Positions 1 through 7,903 of a DNA stretch of 38,995 nucleotides are shown piece by piece. The notes below the pieces were generated by a model that did no database searches, was not told the DNA's origin, and was given only the letters and a program-made list of their open reading frames with translations. Source of the stretch: Flavobacteriaceae bacterium (GTDB lineage Bacteria > Bacteroidota > Bacteroidia > Flavobacteriales > Flavobacteriaceae); the NCBI GenBank assembly GCA_022565635.1, contig JAIUMH010000010.1, forward strand, positions 1-38,995. Direction: 5' to 3'. Within the stretch, counting starts at the first letter, position 1; the number at the start of each line of letters is the position of its first letter. Position numbers and translations under genes: made by a program.

Positions 1-145
1 TTTTATTGTAGAGGCGTTTGAATCAAACGCCTCTACAATAAAAACAAACGCCTCTGCAATAAAACACCCCCCTCTACAATAAAAACAAACGCCTCTACAA
101 TAAAACAACCCCCTCTTCAATAAAACAAACGCCTCTACAATTTTT
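1..145. repeat. Palindrome-headed array of ~20-bp repeats
   Basis: Positions 1-20 and 24-43 are perfect reverse complements separated by three bases (aat). The unit caaacgcctctacaataaaa then recurs head to tail at about 45-64, 65-84 (degenerate), 86-105, 106-125 (degenerate) and 126-141, at a 20-21 base period with no spacers. The array lies just after the stop of the minus-strand thioredoxin-like gene, so the hairpin could also end or stabilise that transcript. Short palindromes of this general look (GTAGAGGCG...CGCCTCTAC) occur as dispersed intergenic repeats in other bacteria; that link is from memory and not tested. The array may continue beyond the window edge. Confidence 0.85.
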
Positions 146-153
146 CATTAAAA

Positions 154-708
154 TCACTTCCACTTAATACCACAACCCATACTTGGCTTTTGGTTTCTAG
201 GGGGTTGTTGGTTATTCAGTAATGCATCAAGGGCTTCGCGAATATTTCTTCCGGTAACATTGATGCCATTTTTTGGTCTTGAATCATCTAATTGACCACG
301 GTAAAAAAGTTCGTCTGCATTGTCAAACACGTAAAAATCGGGAGTACACGCGGCTTTATAAGCTTTAGCTACTTCCTGTGTTTCATCATATAAATAAGGA
401 AAAGGATAGTTTAATTTTCTTCCATATTCCCACATTTTATCCGGATGGTCTTCTGGGTAATTTTCCACGTCATTACTAGAGATGGCTACAAAGCCAAAAC
501 CTAAAATTCGGTAATCATTAGCCAATCGAATAATTTCATCATTAATGTGCTTTACATAAGGGCAATGATTACAAATAAACATCACTACTGTGCCTTTATT
601 TCCTTTTACATCTTGAAAACTAAAGTAATTTTTGGTCAACGTATCTTGCAAACGAAAATCGGGAGCTTTTGTTCCCAAATCCAACATAGTAGAAGGTGTT
701 AATGCCAT
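154..708 (-). CDS. Thioredoxin-like / AhpC-TSA family redox protein
   Basis: The product is a 184-residue protein of the thioredoxin-fold redoxin family. The N-terminal stretch (GTKAPDFRLQD) is the usual beginning of AhpC/TSA proteins, and the active site is C46-N-H-C49-P-Y after a hydrophobic strand, which is a CxxC dithiol centre. No signal peptide or membrane segment is seen, so a cytoplasmic role in thiol reduction is likely; the substrate is unknown. It ends in a lysine-rich tail containing a lone Cys (MGCGIKWK). It lies 68 bases downstream of the arsC-like gene on the same strand with no clear terminator or consensus promoter between them, so co-transcription with the arsenic genes is possible. 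Whether it supplies reducing power to the arsenate reductase is inference. The length matches the family's usual size. Confidence 0.85.
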   Translation of the reverse strand: MALTPSTMLDLGTKAPDFRLQDTLTKNYFSFQDVKGNKGTVVMFICNHCPYVKHINDEIIRLANDYRILGFGFVAISSNDVENYPEDHPDKMWEYGRKLNYPFPYLYDETQEVAKAYKAACTPDFYVFDNADELFYRGQLDDSRPKNGINVTGRNIREALDALLNNQQPPRNQKPSMGCGIKWK

Positions 709-776
709 TTCTTTTTTGCGCTAAGTTAAACATTTTTAGAGTGACTAGCAATATGAAATTTCAAATCAAAAATCGT

Positions 777-1388
777 TTACTTCAAAAGCGATAATGCGTA
801 AAGGGCTTCTCTACCAATTTGTCGACTCCTTTCTAAGTAGGTTGCTTGCATCTCGGGAGTTCCGTCAGAAGATTTTGGGTCTTCGTAGGTCAATGAAAAA
901 CGCTTTAGCGCATTAGGAATGAAGGGGCAATTTTCATCGGCGTGATCACAAGTCATAACCGCTATGAATTTTTCAGGTAAACTTTTGTCATTAATTGTTT
1001 TTGAAAAACAAGTCAAACGTTTAGTTGCCAAATAATTCAAATCTACCTTTTGGTTCTCTTCTGAAAGACTTTCATTCAAGTATTTTTCTTCAACTGAAAA
1101 ACCTTGATGAATCAATGCCTTTAAGGTATTTTGATGAATTCTAGTAGCTTCTGTTCCAGCCGAAAAAGTCTGAAGATGACTTAAATTGAATTCTTCAACA
1201 GCTATTTGCCACCAGATTTGTGCTAAATGACTTCGCCTTGAATTATGCGTGCAAACAAAGACTAAATTCAATTTTTCCTCCTGAATAAGTTGAATTTCCT
1301 TGGCTAAATTTTGAAGCACTTTTTTTCTATCTTCGGAAATTAAATCTACCGAAGATTGAAGTAAGTCTATTTCTTTTTTTAATTCCAT
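777..1388 (-). CDS. arsC: Arsenate reductase-like low-molecular-weight phosphatase
   Basis: This 203-residue protein has the LMW tyrosine phosphatase / ArsC fold. The P-loop CX5R is C46-T-H-N-S-R-R with a following Ser. A later Asp-Pro (D170-P, in YEDPK) fits the general-acid loop. Additional cysteines (C127, C147, C154; the latter two in CDHADENCP) could form the disulfide relay used by thioredoxin-coupled arsenate reductases. Residues 1-40 form a charged, probably helical extension that short ArsC proteins lack. The gene sits seven bases downstream of the acr3 stop in an arsR-led operon, so reduction of arsenate to arsenite for export by Acr3 is the expected role. A protein-phosphatase function cannot be excluded from sequence alone. 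Confidence 0.88.
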   Translation of the reverse strand: MELKKEIDLLQSSVDLISEDRKKVLQNLAKEIQLIQEEKLNLVFVCTHNSRRSHLAQIWWQIAVEEFNLSHLQTFSAGTEATRIHQNTLKALIHQGFSVEEKYLNESLSEENQKVDLNYLATKRLTCFSKTINDKSLPEKFIAVMTCDHADENCPFIPNALKRFSLTYEDPKSSDGTPEMQATYLERSRQIGREALYALSLLK

Positions 1389-1394
1389 CTTAAT

Positions 1395-2405
1395 TTAGTA
1401 TTTCCAACGATTGGCAATGGCTACCAAAGAAAGCATCACAGGAACTTCAATTAAAATTCCTACAACGGTGGCTAAGGCTGCGCCAGAATTTAACCCGAAT
1501 AAAGCAATAGCAACGGCCACAGCTAATTCAAAAAAGTTACTGGCGCCAATTAAAGAAGAAGGAGCGCAGATTTGATGTTGTAGTCCTATCCATTTACCAC
1601 TGAACCAAGCAATAAAAAAGATGAAATAAGTTTGAATGGTAAGCGGAACGGCAATGAGTAAAATATGAAAAGGTTGCTCTATAATTTGACTTCCTTGAAA
1701 AGCAAACAACAACACTAAAGTAGTAAGCAATGCAATGATGGAAACAGGCTTCAACTTAGGAAGGAAGAAGTTTTCTAGCCATTTTTTTCCCTTTGATTGA
1801 ATCAATAATTTATTAGAAATATAACCAGCAACAAGCGGAATGACCACAAAAATAACCACCGAAGATAGAAGGGTGTTATAAGGAATTTCAATATTGGTTA
1901 CACCTAACAAAAACCGAACAATAGGAATAAAAGCTACCAACAAAACCAAGTCGTTGACAGAAACTTGTACTAAAGTATAATTAGCATCTCCCTTAGTTAG
2001 GTAAGACCAAACAAATACCATAGCCGTACATGGAGCCGCTCCTAAAATTATAGCACCAGCAATGTATTCCTGGGCAAGCTCAGGTTCTAAATAAGCATGA
2101 AAAATCTGATCTAAAAATAACCAAGCAAAAAAGGCCATGGTAAAAGGCTTGATTAACCAGTTAACAATGAGCGTTAAGCTCAAACCTTTCATATTCTGAC
2201 CTACATTTTTTAATGCCGAAAAATCAATTTGCACCATCATTGGGTAAATCATCATCCACACCAAAATAGCCACAGGAATATTGACTTTCGCAATTTTCAA
2301 TTCGCTTAAAAAAGCAATGGAGTCACCTGCCACATTACCAATTAATATTCCAGCTATTATACCTAACAAAACCCAAAGGCTCAAATAACGCTCAAATGTT
2401 CCCAT
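1395..2405 (-). CDS. acr3: ACR3-family arsenite efflux transporter
   Basis: This is a 336-residue, about ten-helix inner membrane protein. The opening RYLSLWVLLGIIAGILIGN and the helix GAAPCTAMVFVWSYL, containing the conserved ACR3 cysteine (C126), are typical of the BART-superfamily arsenite exporters, as is the late glutamate in GILIEVPVMLSL. It is expected to expel arsenite using the proton gradient. It lies between the DUF6428 gene (24 bases upstream) and the arsC-like gene (6 bases downstream), the usual order of Bacteroidota ars operons. Expression should follow ArsR control from the promoter at 3262-3269. Length and helix pattern are normal and nothing is missing. Confidence 0.95.
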   Translation of the reverse strand: MGTFERYLSLWVLLGIIAGILIGNVAGDSIAFLSELKIAKVNIPVAILVWMMIYPMMVQIDFSALKNVGQNMKGLSLTLIVNWLIKPFTMAFFAWLFLDQIFHAYLEPELAQEYIAGAIILGAAPCTAMVFVWSYLTKGDANYTLVQVSVNDLVLLVAFIPIVRFLLGVTNIEIPYNTLLSSVVIFVVIPLVAGYISNKLLIQSKGKKWLENFFLPKLKPVSIIALLTTLVLLFAFQGSQIIEQPFHILLIAVPLTIQTYFIFFIAWFSGKWIGLQHQICAPSSLIGASNFFELAVAVAIALFGLNSGAALATVVGILIEVPVMLSLVAIANRWKY

Positions 2406-2429
2406 TATAGAGTTTTAAAAAATTAAATT

Positions 2430-2915
2430 TCAGCAACAACCAGAATTGGGTTCGCATTGCATTTTTTGAAATTCAGACAATTTCATTTTTGGTTTTTTAC
2501 TTCTGGGAATTTTATTTTCTGGAATCCCACATTTATCCTTCGCTAAACAATCCGTTAAAGTAGGCTGAAGTACAAACTTTTCATTCTCAAAAGTCAATTC
2601 ATATTTACCAATGGTGGTTGATTGATATTCTACCTCCACTTCCAGGTGTTCGCTTAAAAACAATTGTTTTTCTGAAAGTTTGATAATGGAAAGTAACTTT
2701 TTAGCTGAAAGTCGGTGGTCCACATCATCAGCTGTCCATAGTTGAAAGTTGGCTTTTTTCTCATCGCGAATTGTGCCACCACAATCAATGAATTTTTTAT
2801 TTACCTCCCCTACTTCAGTGACATGAAAATGTGGGGGTACTTTTTCGCCAGAAGCCAATTCAAATTGAATTTCTTCTCTATTTTCTAAAATAGCTTTTAC
2901 TTCCTTAATCGTCAT
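2430..2915 (-). CDS. DUF6428 family protein of the ars operon
   Basis: This 161-residue soluble protein matches what I recall of the DUF6428 family, which is common in Bacteroidota arsenic operons and has no established function. The N-terminal half (KVPPHFHVTEVGEVNKKFIDCGG) contains histidines and a cysteine that could bind metal(loid). The C-terminus is basic and ends in a cysteine cluster, QCEPNSGCC. That tail resembles thiol clusters that bind As(III), so a chaperone or sensor role for arsenite is a reasonable guess but only a guess. No signal peptide or membrane helix is seen. It is 12 bases downstream of arsR and 24 upstream of acr3, so it is clearly part of the operon. Confidence 0.8.
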   Translation of the reverse strand: MTIKEVKAILENREEIQFELASGEKVPPHFHVTEVGEVNKKFIDCGGTIRDEKKANFQLWTADDVDHRLSAKKLLSIIKLSEKQLFLSEHLEVEVEYQSTTIGKYELTFENEKFVLQPTLTDCLAKDKCGIPENKIPRSKKPKMKLSEFQKMQCEPNSGCC

Positions 2916-2927
2916 ACGTTTGATTTT

Positions 2928-3257
2928 TTAAGATGAACAACATTGAATGGAATTAGGGGATTGAAGGTTTTGAAATAAGTTGGAAATTTTATCCCAATGA
3001 TTTGCATCAATACAGTAGCAGACCGATGTTCCTTCAATAGTTCCTTGAATAAGTCCTGAGTTTTTTAAGACCTTTAAATGCTGACTAATGGTGGCTTGTG
3101 CCAGACCAATCTCATCAACAATAGCCCTACAAACACAGGTTTGTTCTTTGATTAAAAACTTGACAATAGCCACCCTAGCAGGATGGGCTAAAGCTTTAGC
3201 TAGCTCAGCTAACTGAAGATCTTCTTGCTTATAAAATTCTGTTTTCACTAATCCCAT
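2928..3257 (-). CDS. arsR: ArsR-family metalloregulatory repressor
   Basis: This 109-residue winged-helix repressor leads the arsenic operon. The core LAHPARVAIVKFL, followed by C41-V-C43 and the recognition helix IGLAQATISQHLKVLKNSGLI, is the classic ArsR/SmtB arrangement, with the CxC pair positioned like the As(III)-binding ELCVCDL motif. Further cysteines at C80, C82 and a terminal C106-C107 provide extra candidate ligands. It should bind DNA when arsenite is absent and release when it is present. Its probable operator is the 18-bp-arm palindrome at 3274-3311, which overlaps its own promoter, giving autoregulation. The ATG at 3257 sits only a few bases past the expected transcription start, so the mRNA may be almost leaderless. 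Confidence 0.93.
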   Translation of the reverse strand: MGLVKTEFYKQEDLQLAELAKALAHPARVAIVKFLIKEQTCVCRAIVDEIGLAQATISQHLKVLKNSGLIQGTIEGTSVCYCIDANHWDKISNLFQNLQSPNSIQCCSS

Positions 3258-3261
3258 AGTG

Positions 3262-3269
3262 CAAACTTA
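3262..3269 (-). promoter_or_regulatory. -7 box of the ars operon promoter
   Basis: Read on the minus strand this is TAAGTTTG, a perfect match to the Bacteroidota -7 consensus TAnnTTTG. The arsR start codon begins five bases downstream of it. The -33 region falls within the palindrome at 3274-3311, which is how a repressor would block polymerase. Confidence 0.65.
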
Positions 3270-3273
3270 CAAA

Positions 3274-3311
3274 ATAATTCATTCATCGTAAAATTACGAT
3301 GAATGAATTAT
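3274..3311. promoter_or_regulatory. Perfect palindrome, probable ArsR operator
   Basis: Bases 3274-3291 (ending TTCATTCATCGTAA) and 3294-3311 are exact reverse complements with a two-base centre. The inner part, ATCGTAA-aa-TTACGAT, has the look of ArsR/SmtB operators. It spans the -33 region of the arsR promoter. Assignment as the operator is by position and symmetry. A hairpin role is less likely because it lies upstream of the transcript. Confidence 0.75.
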
Positions 3312-3316
3312 AAAAA

Positions 3317-3343
3317 GAACCACACTTTTTAAAGGTGTGGTTC
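3317..3343 (-). terminator. Intrinsic terminator of the FadL-like gene
   Basis: A nine-bp stem (gaaccacac / gtgtggttc), extendable through the A/T loop, is followed on the minus strand by a run of T (3316-3312). It lies 39 bases past the stop of the outer membrane protein gene and before the ars promoter, so it insulates the two units. Confidence 0.85.
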
Positions 3344-3381
3344 TCTCTAACAATCTTAAAACAACAACAATCAAAACTATT

Positions 3382-4881
3382 TTAAAACAAGAAGCTGTAA
3401 GTCATCATAATTTGGGTGATTCTGTTATTTGAAAAAGCAGGACGTTGAATTCCGGTTTGTACAAATTCATCAGCTCGATCAAAAAAGGTTCTTTGCCAAG
3501 CAAAATCTATATTATTGCTTCCAAATTTATAGCCAAACCCAAGCGATACGCCTTGTGTATCACCAAAAAGCATATCATCATTAAAAGGAGTTTGTGAGAA
3601 ATGGTATCCCGTTCTAAAACTCCAATCGTTCACTACAAACTCTCCACCTGCATTAAAATTATGCGTTGCTTGGAAAGTATCACTCACTTCAGAATTTAGA
3701 CCTAAACCACTAGAAAAACGTTGGTTTGCAAAATCTTGGTAGGTATAATCCAAACTGATTAATCCTGACTGACCGAACACATAAGCTAAACTTCCCGTAG
3801 CTTTTCCAGGACTTCTAAACGAGTACTCTGGGAAAAAATTAATTACGTCAGGAAAGGCCGTAATATTACCTTCAGTTTGAGTTAAAACATCAACGCCTTG
3901 CGTTATCTCTTCTTCAATATTATACCAAGTAGGTGTTGTTACCGAAGCACCAAGACGTAAGCCTTCTATTACATAAATTGCTCCCAATTGCATAGAAAAA
4001 CCACCTCCTCTAACACGGAGGTCGTTTTCATAAAACAAATCAATCACCTCCCCTTCAGGATTATTTACACTTTCATAATAAGAGGTAAAACGGTCAAAAT
4101 TAATGATATGAGCATTCAAATTAGCTCCTATATATAGGTTTTCATTAATTTGGGTTCCTAAATTAAAATTGATTACAGAATTCACTCCCGACTCACGTTG
4201 TGACATATCATTGCCATAACTTGAACCAATGATATTAGATTGGTACTGATCATTACTTCCGCTAATAGGGTCAATTAAAAACCCCTGAAACCCTAGAAAA
4301 GCTTCTTGACCAGCAAAACCGAAATTATTTCCCATAAACCGATAAACTCCATCTAAGGATTCTCCCTGACCAACTAAAAGTTCACCTGAATTAATTCCAT
4401 TGGCGCGACCTACAAAATAATCCCCAATACTTTCATTAGTGGTTCCAAAGGCTCTAAAGTTTCTGTTGAAGTTTCCTGTTCTTTCGTAGTTCACTCCAAA
4501 AGTAAATTTTCTAAATGTGGCGTTGGGGTCGTTACTTTCAAAAACAAAAACACCTCCTGCTTGTGGCATTCCTAAGCGTGTTCTTCGGCTGGTAGCATTA
4601 CCTATTTCAAGACCAGCATCTCCAAATTCGGTACTTACTCTATTTTTTCTATGATCAAAAGTAAAAGCCGCTGCATTTGTAGTAAAAACTGCAGAACCAG
4701 CTGGATTTACTTTAAGCGAAGAAAGGTCATTACCTAATGCTCCAAAAGCACCTCCCATACCAACAAATCTTGCTGTTCCTGTTAATTCTTGTGTGGAATA
4801 TCTTAATCCGTCATAAATATCTTGCGCTGTGAGTGAAACACTCACTAGCGCAAGACCTAAACTTATTGCTATTTTTTTCAT
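3382..4881 (-). CDS. FadL/OmpP1-type outer membrane protein
   Basis: This is a 499-residue secreted protein. A signal peptide (MKKIAISLGLALVSVSLTAQ) is followed by YSTQELTGTARFVGMGGAFGALGNDLSSLKVNPAG when read as separate pieces: the GMGGAF...GND...NPAG pattern marks the N-terminal plug of FadL/TodX/OmpP1 barrels. The rest shows alternating aromatic beta-strands and ends in a terminal aromatic (MMTYSFLF), as expected of a beta-barrel sorted by BAM. Relatives take up hydrophobic molecules; the substrate here cannot be read from sequence. The gene ends at a strong terminator and begins 20 bases after the stop of the glycine-rich lipoprotein gene, so both are probably on one transcript. Confidence 0.85.
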   Translation of the reverse strand: MKKIAISLGLALVSVSLTAQDIYDGLRYSTQELTGTARFVGMGGAFGALGNDLSSLKVNPAGSAVFTTNAAAFTFDHRKNRVSTEFGDAGLEIGNATSRRTRLGMPQAGGVFVFESNDPNATFRKFTFGVNYERTGNFNRNFRAFGTTNESIGDYFVGRANGINSGELLVGQGESLDGVYRFMGNNFGFAGQEAFLGFQGFLIDPISGSNDQYQSNIIGSSYGNDMSQRESGVNSVINFNLGTQINENLYIGANLNAHIINFDRFTSYYESVNNPEGEVIDLFYENDLRVRGGGFSMQLGAIYVIEGLRLGASVTTPTWYNIEEEITQGVDVLTQTEGNITAFPDVINFFPEYSFRSPGKATGSLAYVFGQSGLISLDYTYQDFANQRFSSGLGLNSEVSDTFQATHNFNAGGEFVVNDWSFRTGYHFSQTPFNDDMLFGDTQGVSLGFGYKFGSNNIDFAWQRTFFDRADEFVQTGIQRPAFSNNRITQIMMTYSFLF

Positions 4882-4901
4882 TAGAATCTGTTTATGATTA
4901 A

Positions 4902-6146
4902 TTATCTTCTACCTCCTCCAGAACGGCCTCCGCCACCTGAGCGTCCACCTCCAGAACTTCTCATACTACCTCCAGAGCGCATACTTCCAGAGCTTCTAGA
5001 AGGAGAACTACTTCTCATAGTTGAACGAGTATTAGTACTTCTGCTGCGTGTTGTACTTCTATTGCTAGAACGTACAGCGCTTCTATTTACATTTCCACGA
5101 GATGTAGCTCTGGCATTTACACTTCTAGGGTTTCTCACTCTACTCACATTTCCACGAGTAGCTCTTGTATTAGCTCCTCTTACGTTAGAACCTCTTGTAG
5201 TTCCACGCACATTACTACCACGTGTAGTACCACCTCTTACATTACTGCTTCGTGTTGAACCACGAACACCAGCTTGACGTGTATTTGAAGTACCTCTTAT
5301 GTTTCTACTCCCTCCACGAGTTCCACTGTTGTTAGAACGTACGTTTTGGTTACTTCTTACACCTTGAGAACGAGTACCGCTTCTACCTTGGTTAGAACGC
5401 ACATCAGACCTATAATTATTGGAAGCTACAGAAGAACGGTATCGCTGACCAGACAAACCAACGCCAGAGTTTCTATACCCTCTGTGGTAAACGCCAGCAT
5501 AATAACCACCTCCACCATAGAAGCCACCCCAACCAGGTCCGTAGAAGCCACCGCCCCAGCCCCAACCGGGACCGTAGAAACCGCCGCCCCAACCGAAGCC
5601 ACCGCCCCAGCCCCAACGTGGACCATAGAAGCCGCCCCAGCCCCAACGAGGACCCCAGAAGCCACCCATGCCCCAGCCAGGACCCCAAAACGGATCGTAG
5701 AAGCCGCCGCCCCAACCGCCACCGCCCATCACGTTGACAGTAACATTAGAACCAGCTCCACCCCAACCTGGGTTAGCTGCTGCTTGACCACCAAAGTCGT
5801 CATAATACACCTCATCTTCATAATAAACCTCATTTTGTTGAGCAGGTCTAGACTGGTAATTATCACCTTGTCCTTGATCACCAACACCTCTAGCTTGAGA
5901 AATCTGTTGACTTTGCTCTCCAAAATAGTTTGAAAAATCAGTATTGGTTGTTGCACTACTCGAAGATTGTTGTGCTCTTGGCTGACTAGAAGCCATTCTT
6001 TGCTCGTTGGCAGGCGTTGACCTGCTACCGTATATACCATCATTGGCTCCTACGTTGTGATAAGAACCACAAGAAGACATAAAAACCACGGTAACCGCAC
6101 TAAATCCAAGTGCTTTCAAATTTGTTTTAAGATTGTTGAATAACAT
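4902..6146 (-). CDS. Gly/Trp-rich then Arg/Ser-rich low-complexity lipoprotein
   Basis: The product is 414 residues with no family I recognise. A hydrophobic N-terminus ends in a lipobox-like MSSC (C26), so a lipoprotein is likely, although Met at -3 is not ideal. Residues about 27-125 are Ser/Gln-rich with acidic YYEDEVYYDD. Residues about 128-222 are repeats of FYGPGWGWGGG type. Residues about 223-414 are strongly basic Arg/Ser/Asn/Thr repeats (RGSNVRG, RATRGN) ending in Gly/Ser/Arg. The bases coding the Gly/Trp block (about 5500-5740) are visibly richer in G+C than their surroundings. A disordered, sticky cell-surface or envelope protein is plausible; function is unknown. Long plus-strand ORFs over it are codon-bias shadows. 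It lies 20 bases upstream of the FadL-like gene. Confidence 0.8.
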   Translation of the reverse strand: MLFNNLKTNLKALGFSAVTVVFMSSCGSYHNVGANDGIYGSRSTPANEQRMASSQPRAQQSSSSATTNTDFSNYFGEQSQQISQARGVGDQGQGDNYQSRPAQQNEVYYEDEVYYDDFGGQAAANPGWGGAGSNVTVNVMGGGGWGGGFYDPFWGPGWGMGGFWGPRWGWGGFYGPRWGWGGGFGWGGGFYGPGWGWGGGFYGPGWGGFYGGGGYYAGVYHRGYRNSGVGLSGQRYRSSVASNNYRSDVRSNQGRSGTRSQGVRSNQNVRSNNSGTRGGSRNIRGTSNTRQAGVRGSTRSSNVRGGTTRGSNVRGTTRGSNVRGANTRATRGNVSRVRNPRSVNARATSRGNVNRSAVRSSNRSTTRSRSTNTRSTMRSSSPSRSSGSMRSGGSMRSSGGGRSGGGGRSGGGRR

Positions 6147-6187
6147 AACTTGTGGTTTTAAATTGTTTTACTTATTGTTATTTTACT

Positions 6188-6195
6188 TAGTTTTG
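6188..6195 (+). promoter_or_regulatory. Candidate proS promoter -7 box
   Basis: TAGTTTTG matches TAnnTTTG, with a TTG at 6163-6165 about 22 bases upstream as a weak -33 element. It would give a leader of roughly 60 bases before the ATG at 6259. Confidence 0.4.
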
Positions 6196-6258
6196 CTAAC
6201 TAATTAATTGTCGATTAATAATACACAATTTTTGTGCCAAAATAAGAAATTTATAAAG

Positions 6259-7737
6259 ATGAGTAAAAAGTTAACCCAACGATCTGAAGATTATTCAAAA
6301 TGGTATAATCAACTAGTGGTAGAAGCAGACTTAGCAGAAAACTCTGCTGTACGAGGAAGTATGGTTATAAAACCCTATGGTTATGCCATTTGGGAAAAAA
6401 TGCAAGCGGAACTGGACCGAAGATTTAAAGAAACTGGTCATCAAAATGCTTATTTTCCACTTTTTGTTCCTAAACATCTTTTTGAAGCCGAAGAAAAAAA
6501 CGCAGAAGGTTTTGCTAAAGAATGTGCAGTTGTTACTCACTACCGATTAAAAAATGATCCTGACAACGAAGGCAAACTTATTGTAGATCCTGAAGCAAAA
6601 TTAGAAGAAGAGCTTATTGTAAGACCAACTTCTGAAGCTATTATATGGAGCACCTACAAAAATTGGATTCAATCTTATAGAGATTTACCTATCTTGGTGA
6701 ATCAATGGGCTAATGTGGTACGCTGGGAAATGCGTACACGCTTATTTTTAAGAACTGCTGAATTTTTATGGCAAGAAGGACATACTGCACACGCCACCAA
6801 AGCCGAGGCCATCACAGAAGCAGAAAAAATGAATGAAGTATATGCTGAATTTGCAAAAAATATTTTAGCTATACCCGTTGTTAAAGGAAGAAAAAGCCCA
6901 AGTGAAAGATTTGCTGGAGCGGTAGAAACTTACTGCATTGAAGCTTTGATGCAGGACGGAAAAGCACTTCAAGCTGGCACATCTCACTTTTTAGGTCAAA
7001 ATTTCGCAAAAGCCTTTGATGTAAAATACACTTCCAAAGAAGGAAAACAAGAATATGTTTGGGCTACAAGCTGGGGAGTTTCAACACGCTTAATGGGTGC
7101 GTTAATCATGAGTCATAGTGACGATCAAGGTTTAGTTTTACCACCAAGACTAGCACCTTACCAAGTTGTAATCGTTCCTATATATAGAAAACAAGAACAA
7201 CTGGATCAAATCTCTGAAGTAGCAGAAGAATTGATGAGTGAATTAAGAGCTCAAGGCATTCGTGTAAAATTCGATGATAGAGACACCCATAAACCCGGCT
7301 GGAAATTTGCTCAATACGAATTACAAGGAGTGCCGACAAGAATTGCTATCGGCCCTAAAGATTTGGAAAAAGGAACAGTTGAATTAGCTAGAAGAGATAC
7401 CTTAAGCAAGGAGTTTGTTAATAGAGATGAAGTAGTTGATAAAATTGTTGACTTAATGGAAATAATTCAAGATGCGCTCTACACAAAAGCTCTTGACTTC
7501 CAAAAAACACATACAACAGAAGTAGATTCATTTGATGAATTTAAAGAAGTTTTGAAAAATAAAGGAGGATTTATTTCAGCTCACTGGGACGGAACAGAAG
7601 AAACTGAACAAAAAATTAAAGAACTAACAAAAGCAACCATACGCTGTATTCCAGATCATCAAAAGAAGGAAGAAGGTAAATGTGTTTTAACTGACTCAAA
7701 ATCAGAAGGAAGAGTTTTGTTTGCTAAGGCATATTAA
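6259..7737 (+). CDS. proS: Prolyl-tRNA synthetase (archaeal/eukaryote-like type)
   Basis: This class II synthetase charges tRNA-Pro with proline in the cytoplasm. It starts [16 protein letters not shown], the standard N-terminus of this family; an upstream in-frame ATG (6208) would add 17 unrelated residues and is rejected. The resulting 492 residues is the usual length. Class II motif 2 is [20 protein letters not shown], and motif 3 lies around [24 protein letters not shown]. The anticodon-binding domain begins near [11 protein letters not shown]. The C-terminal domain ends [16 protein letters not shown]...FAKAY, as in the proS type that lacks the bacterial editing insertion. This type is normal in Bacteroidota. 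The tRNA-Glu promoter begins 27 bases past its stop. Confidence 0.97.
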   Translation: MSKKLTQRSEDYSKWYNQLVVEADLAENSAVRGSMVIKPYGYAIWEKMQAELDRRFKETGHQNAYFPLFVPKHLFEAEEKNAEGFAKECAVVTHYRLKNDPDNEGKLIVDPEAKLEEELIVRPTSEAIIWSTYKNWIQSYRDLPILVNQWANVVRWEMRTRLFLRTAEFLWQEGHTAHATKAEAITEAEKMNEVYAEFAKNILAIPVVKGRKSPSERFAGAVETYCIEALMQDGKALQAGTSHFLGQNFAKAFDVKYTSKEGKQEYVWATSWGVSTRLMGALIMSHSDDQGLVLPPRLAPYQVVIVPIYRKQEQLDQISEVAEELMSELRAQGIRVKFDDRDTHKPGWKFAQYELQGVPTRIAIGPKDLEKGTVELARRDTLSKEFVNRDEVVDKIVDLMEIIQDALYTKALDFQKTHTTEVDSFDEFKEVLKNKGGFISAHWDGTEETEQKIKELTKATIRCIPDHQKKEEGKCVLTDSKSEGRVLFAKAY

Positions 7738-7764
7738 TTTTTTTAATTTTTTTTGTTGAAAAAT

Positions 7765-7795
7765 TTTGGGGAAAGAATTAAATGACCTATTTTTG
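7765..7795 (+). promoter_or_regulatory. Promoter of tRNA-Glu and rpsT
   Basis: TTTG at 7765-7768 and TATTTTTG at 7788-7795 are separated by 19 bases, a textbook Bacteroidota primary-sigma promoter (-33 TTTG, -7 TAnnTTTG). Transcription should begin near 7802, about a dozen bases before the tRNA. Confidence 0.82.
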
Positions 7796-7813
7796 CATCC
7801 GCAAATAAGCAAT

Positions 7814-7885
7814 GGTCCGTTCGTCTAGTGGTTAGGACGCCAGGTTTTCATCCTGGTAACAGGGGTTCGATTCCCCTACGGACTA
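7814..7885 (+). tRNA. tRNA-Glu (anticodon TTC)
   Basis: A 72-base cloverleaf. The anticodon stem CCAGG/CCTGG encloses the loop TTTTCAT, giving anticodon TTC. The T arm is AGGGG-TTCGATT-CCCCT, and the D arm contains GTTAGGAC. The acceptor stem is GGTCCGT/ACGGACT, with position 1 pairing as G-U and A as discriminator. CCA is not encoded. It lies only 18 bases before rpsT and appears to share its promoter, so the mRNA would be freed by tRNA 3' processing. Confidence 0.95.
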
Positions 7886-7903
7886 CAAAAAAGAAAAATT
7901 AAA

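Noticed and set aside
1-145. CRISPR array
   Set aside because: Copies abut with at most one base between them and no unique spacers; the unit is a palindrome arm, not a CRISPR repeat.
4894-5933. Plus-strand ORFs of 127 and 195 codons (4894-5277 and 5346-5933), and minus-strand alternative frames of 80-104 codons
   Set aside because: They are frame shadows of the repetitive Gly/Trp- and Arg/Ser-rich lipoprotein gene; their products are Pro/Leu- or Thr/Ala-biased low complexity with no signal or family.
6208-6258. Upstream start of proS
   Set aside because: The 17 added residues do not resemble ProS; the family N-terminus begins at MSKKLTQR (6259).
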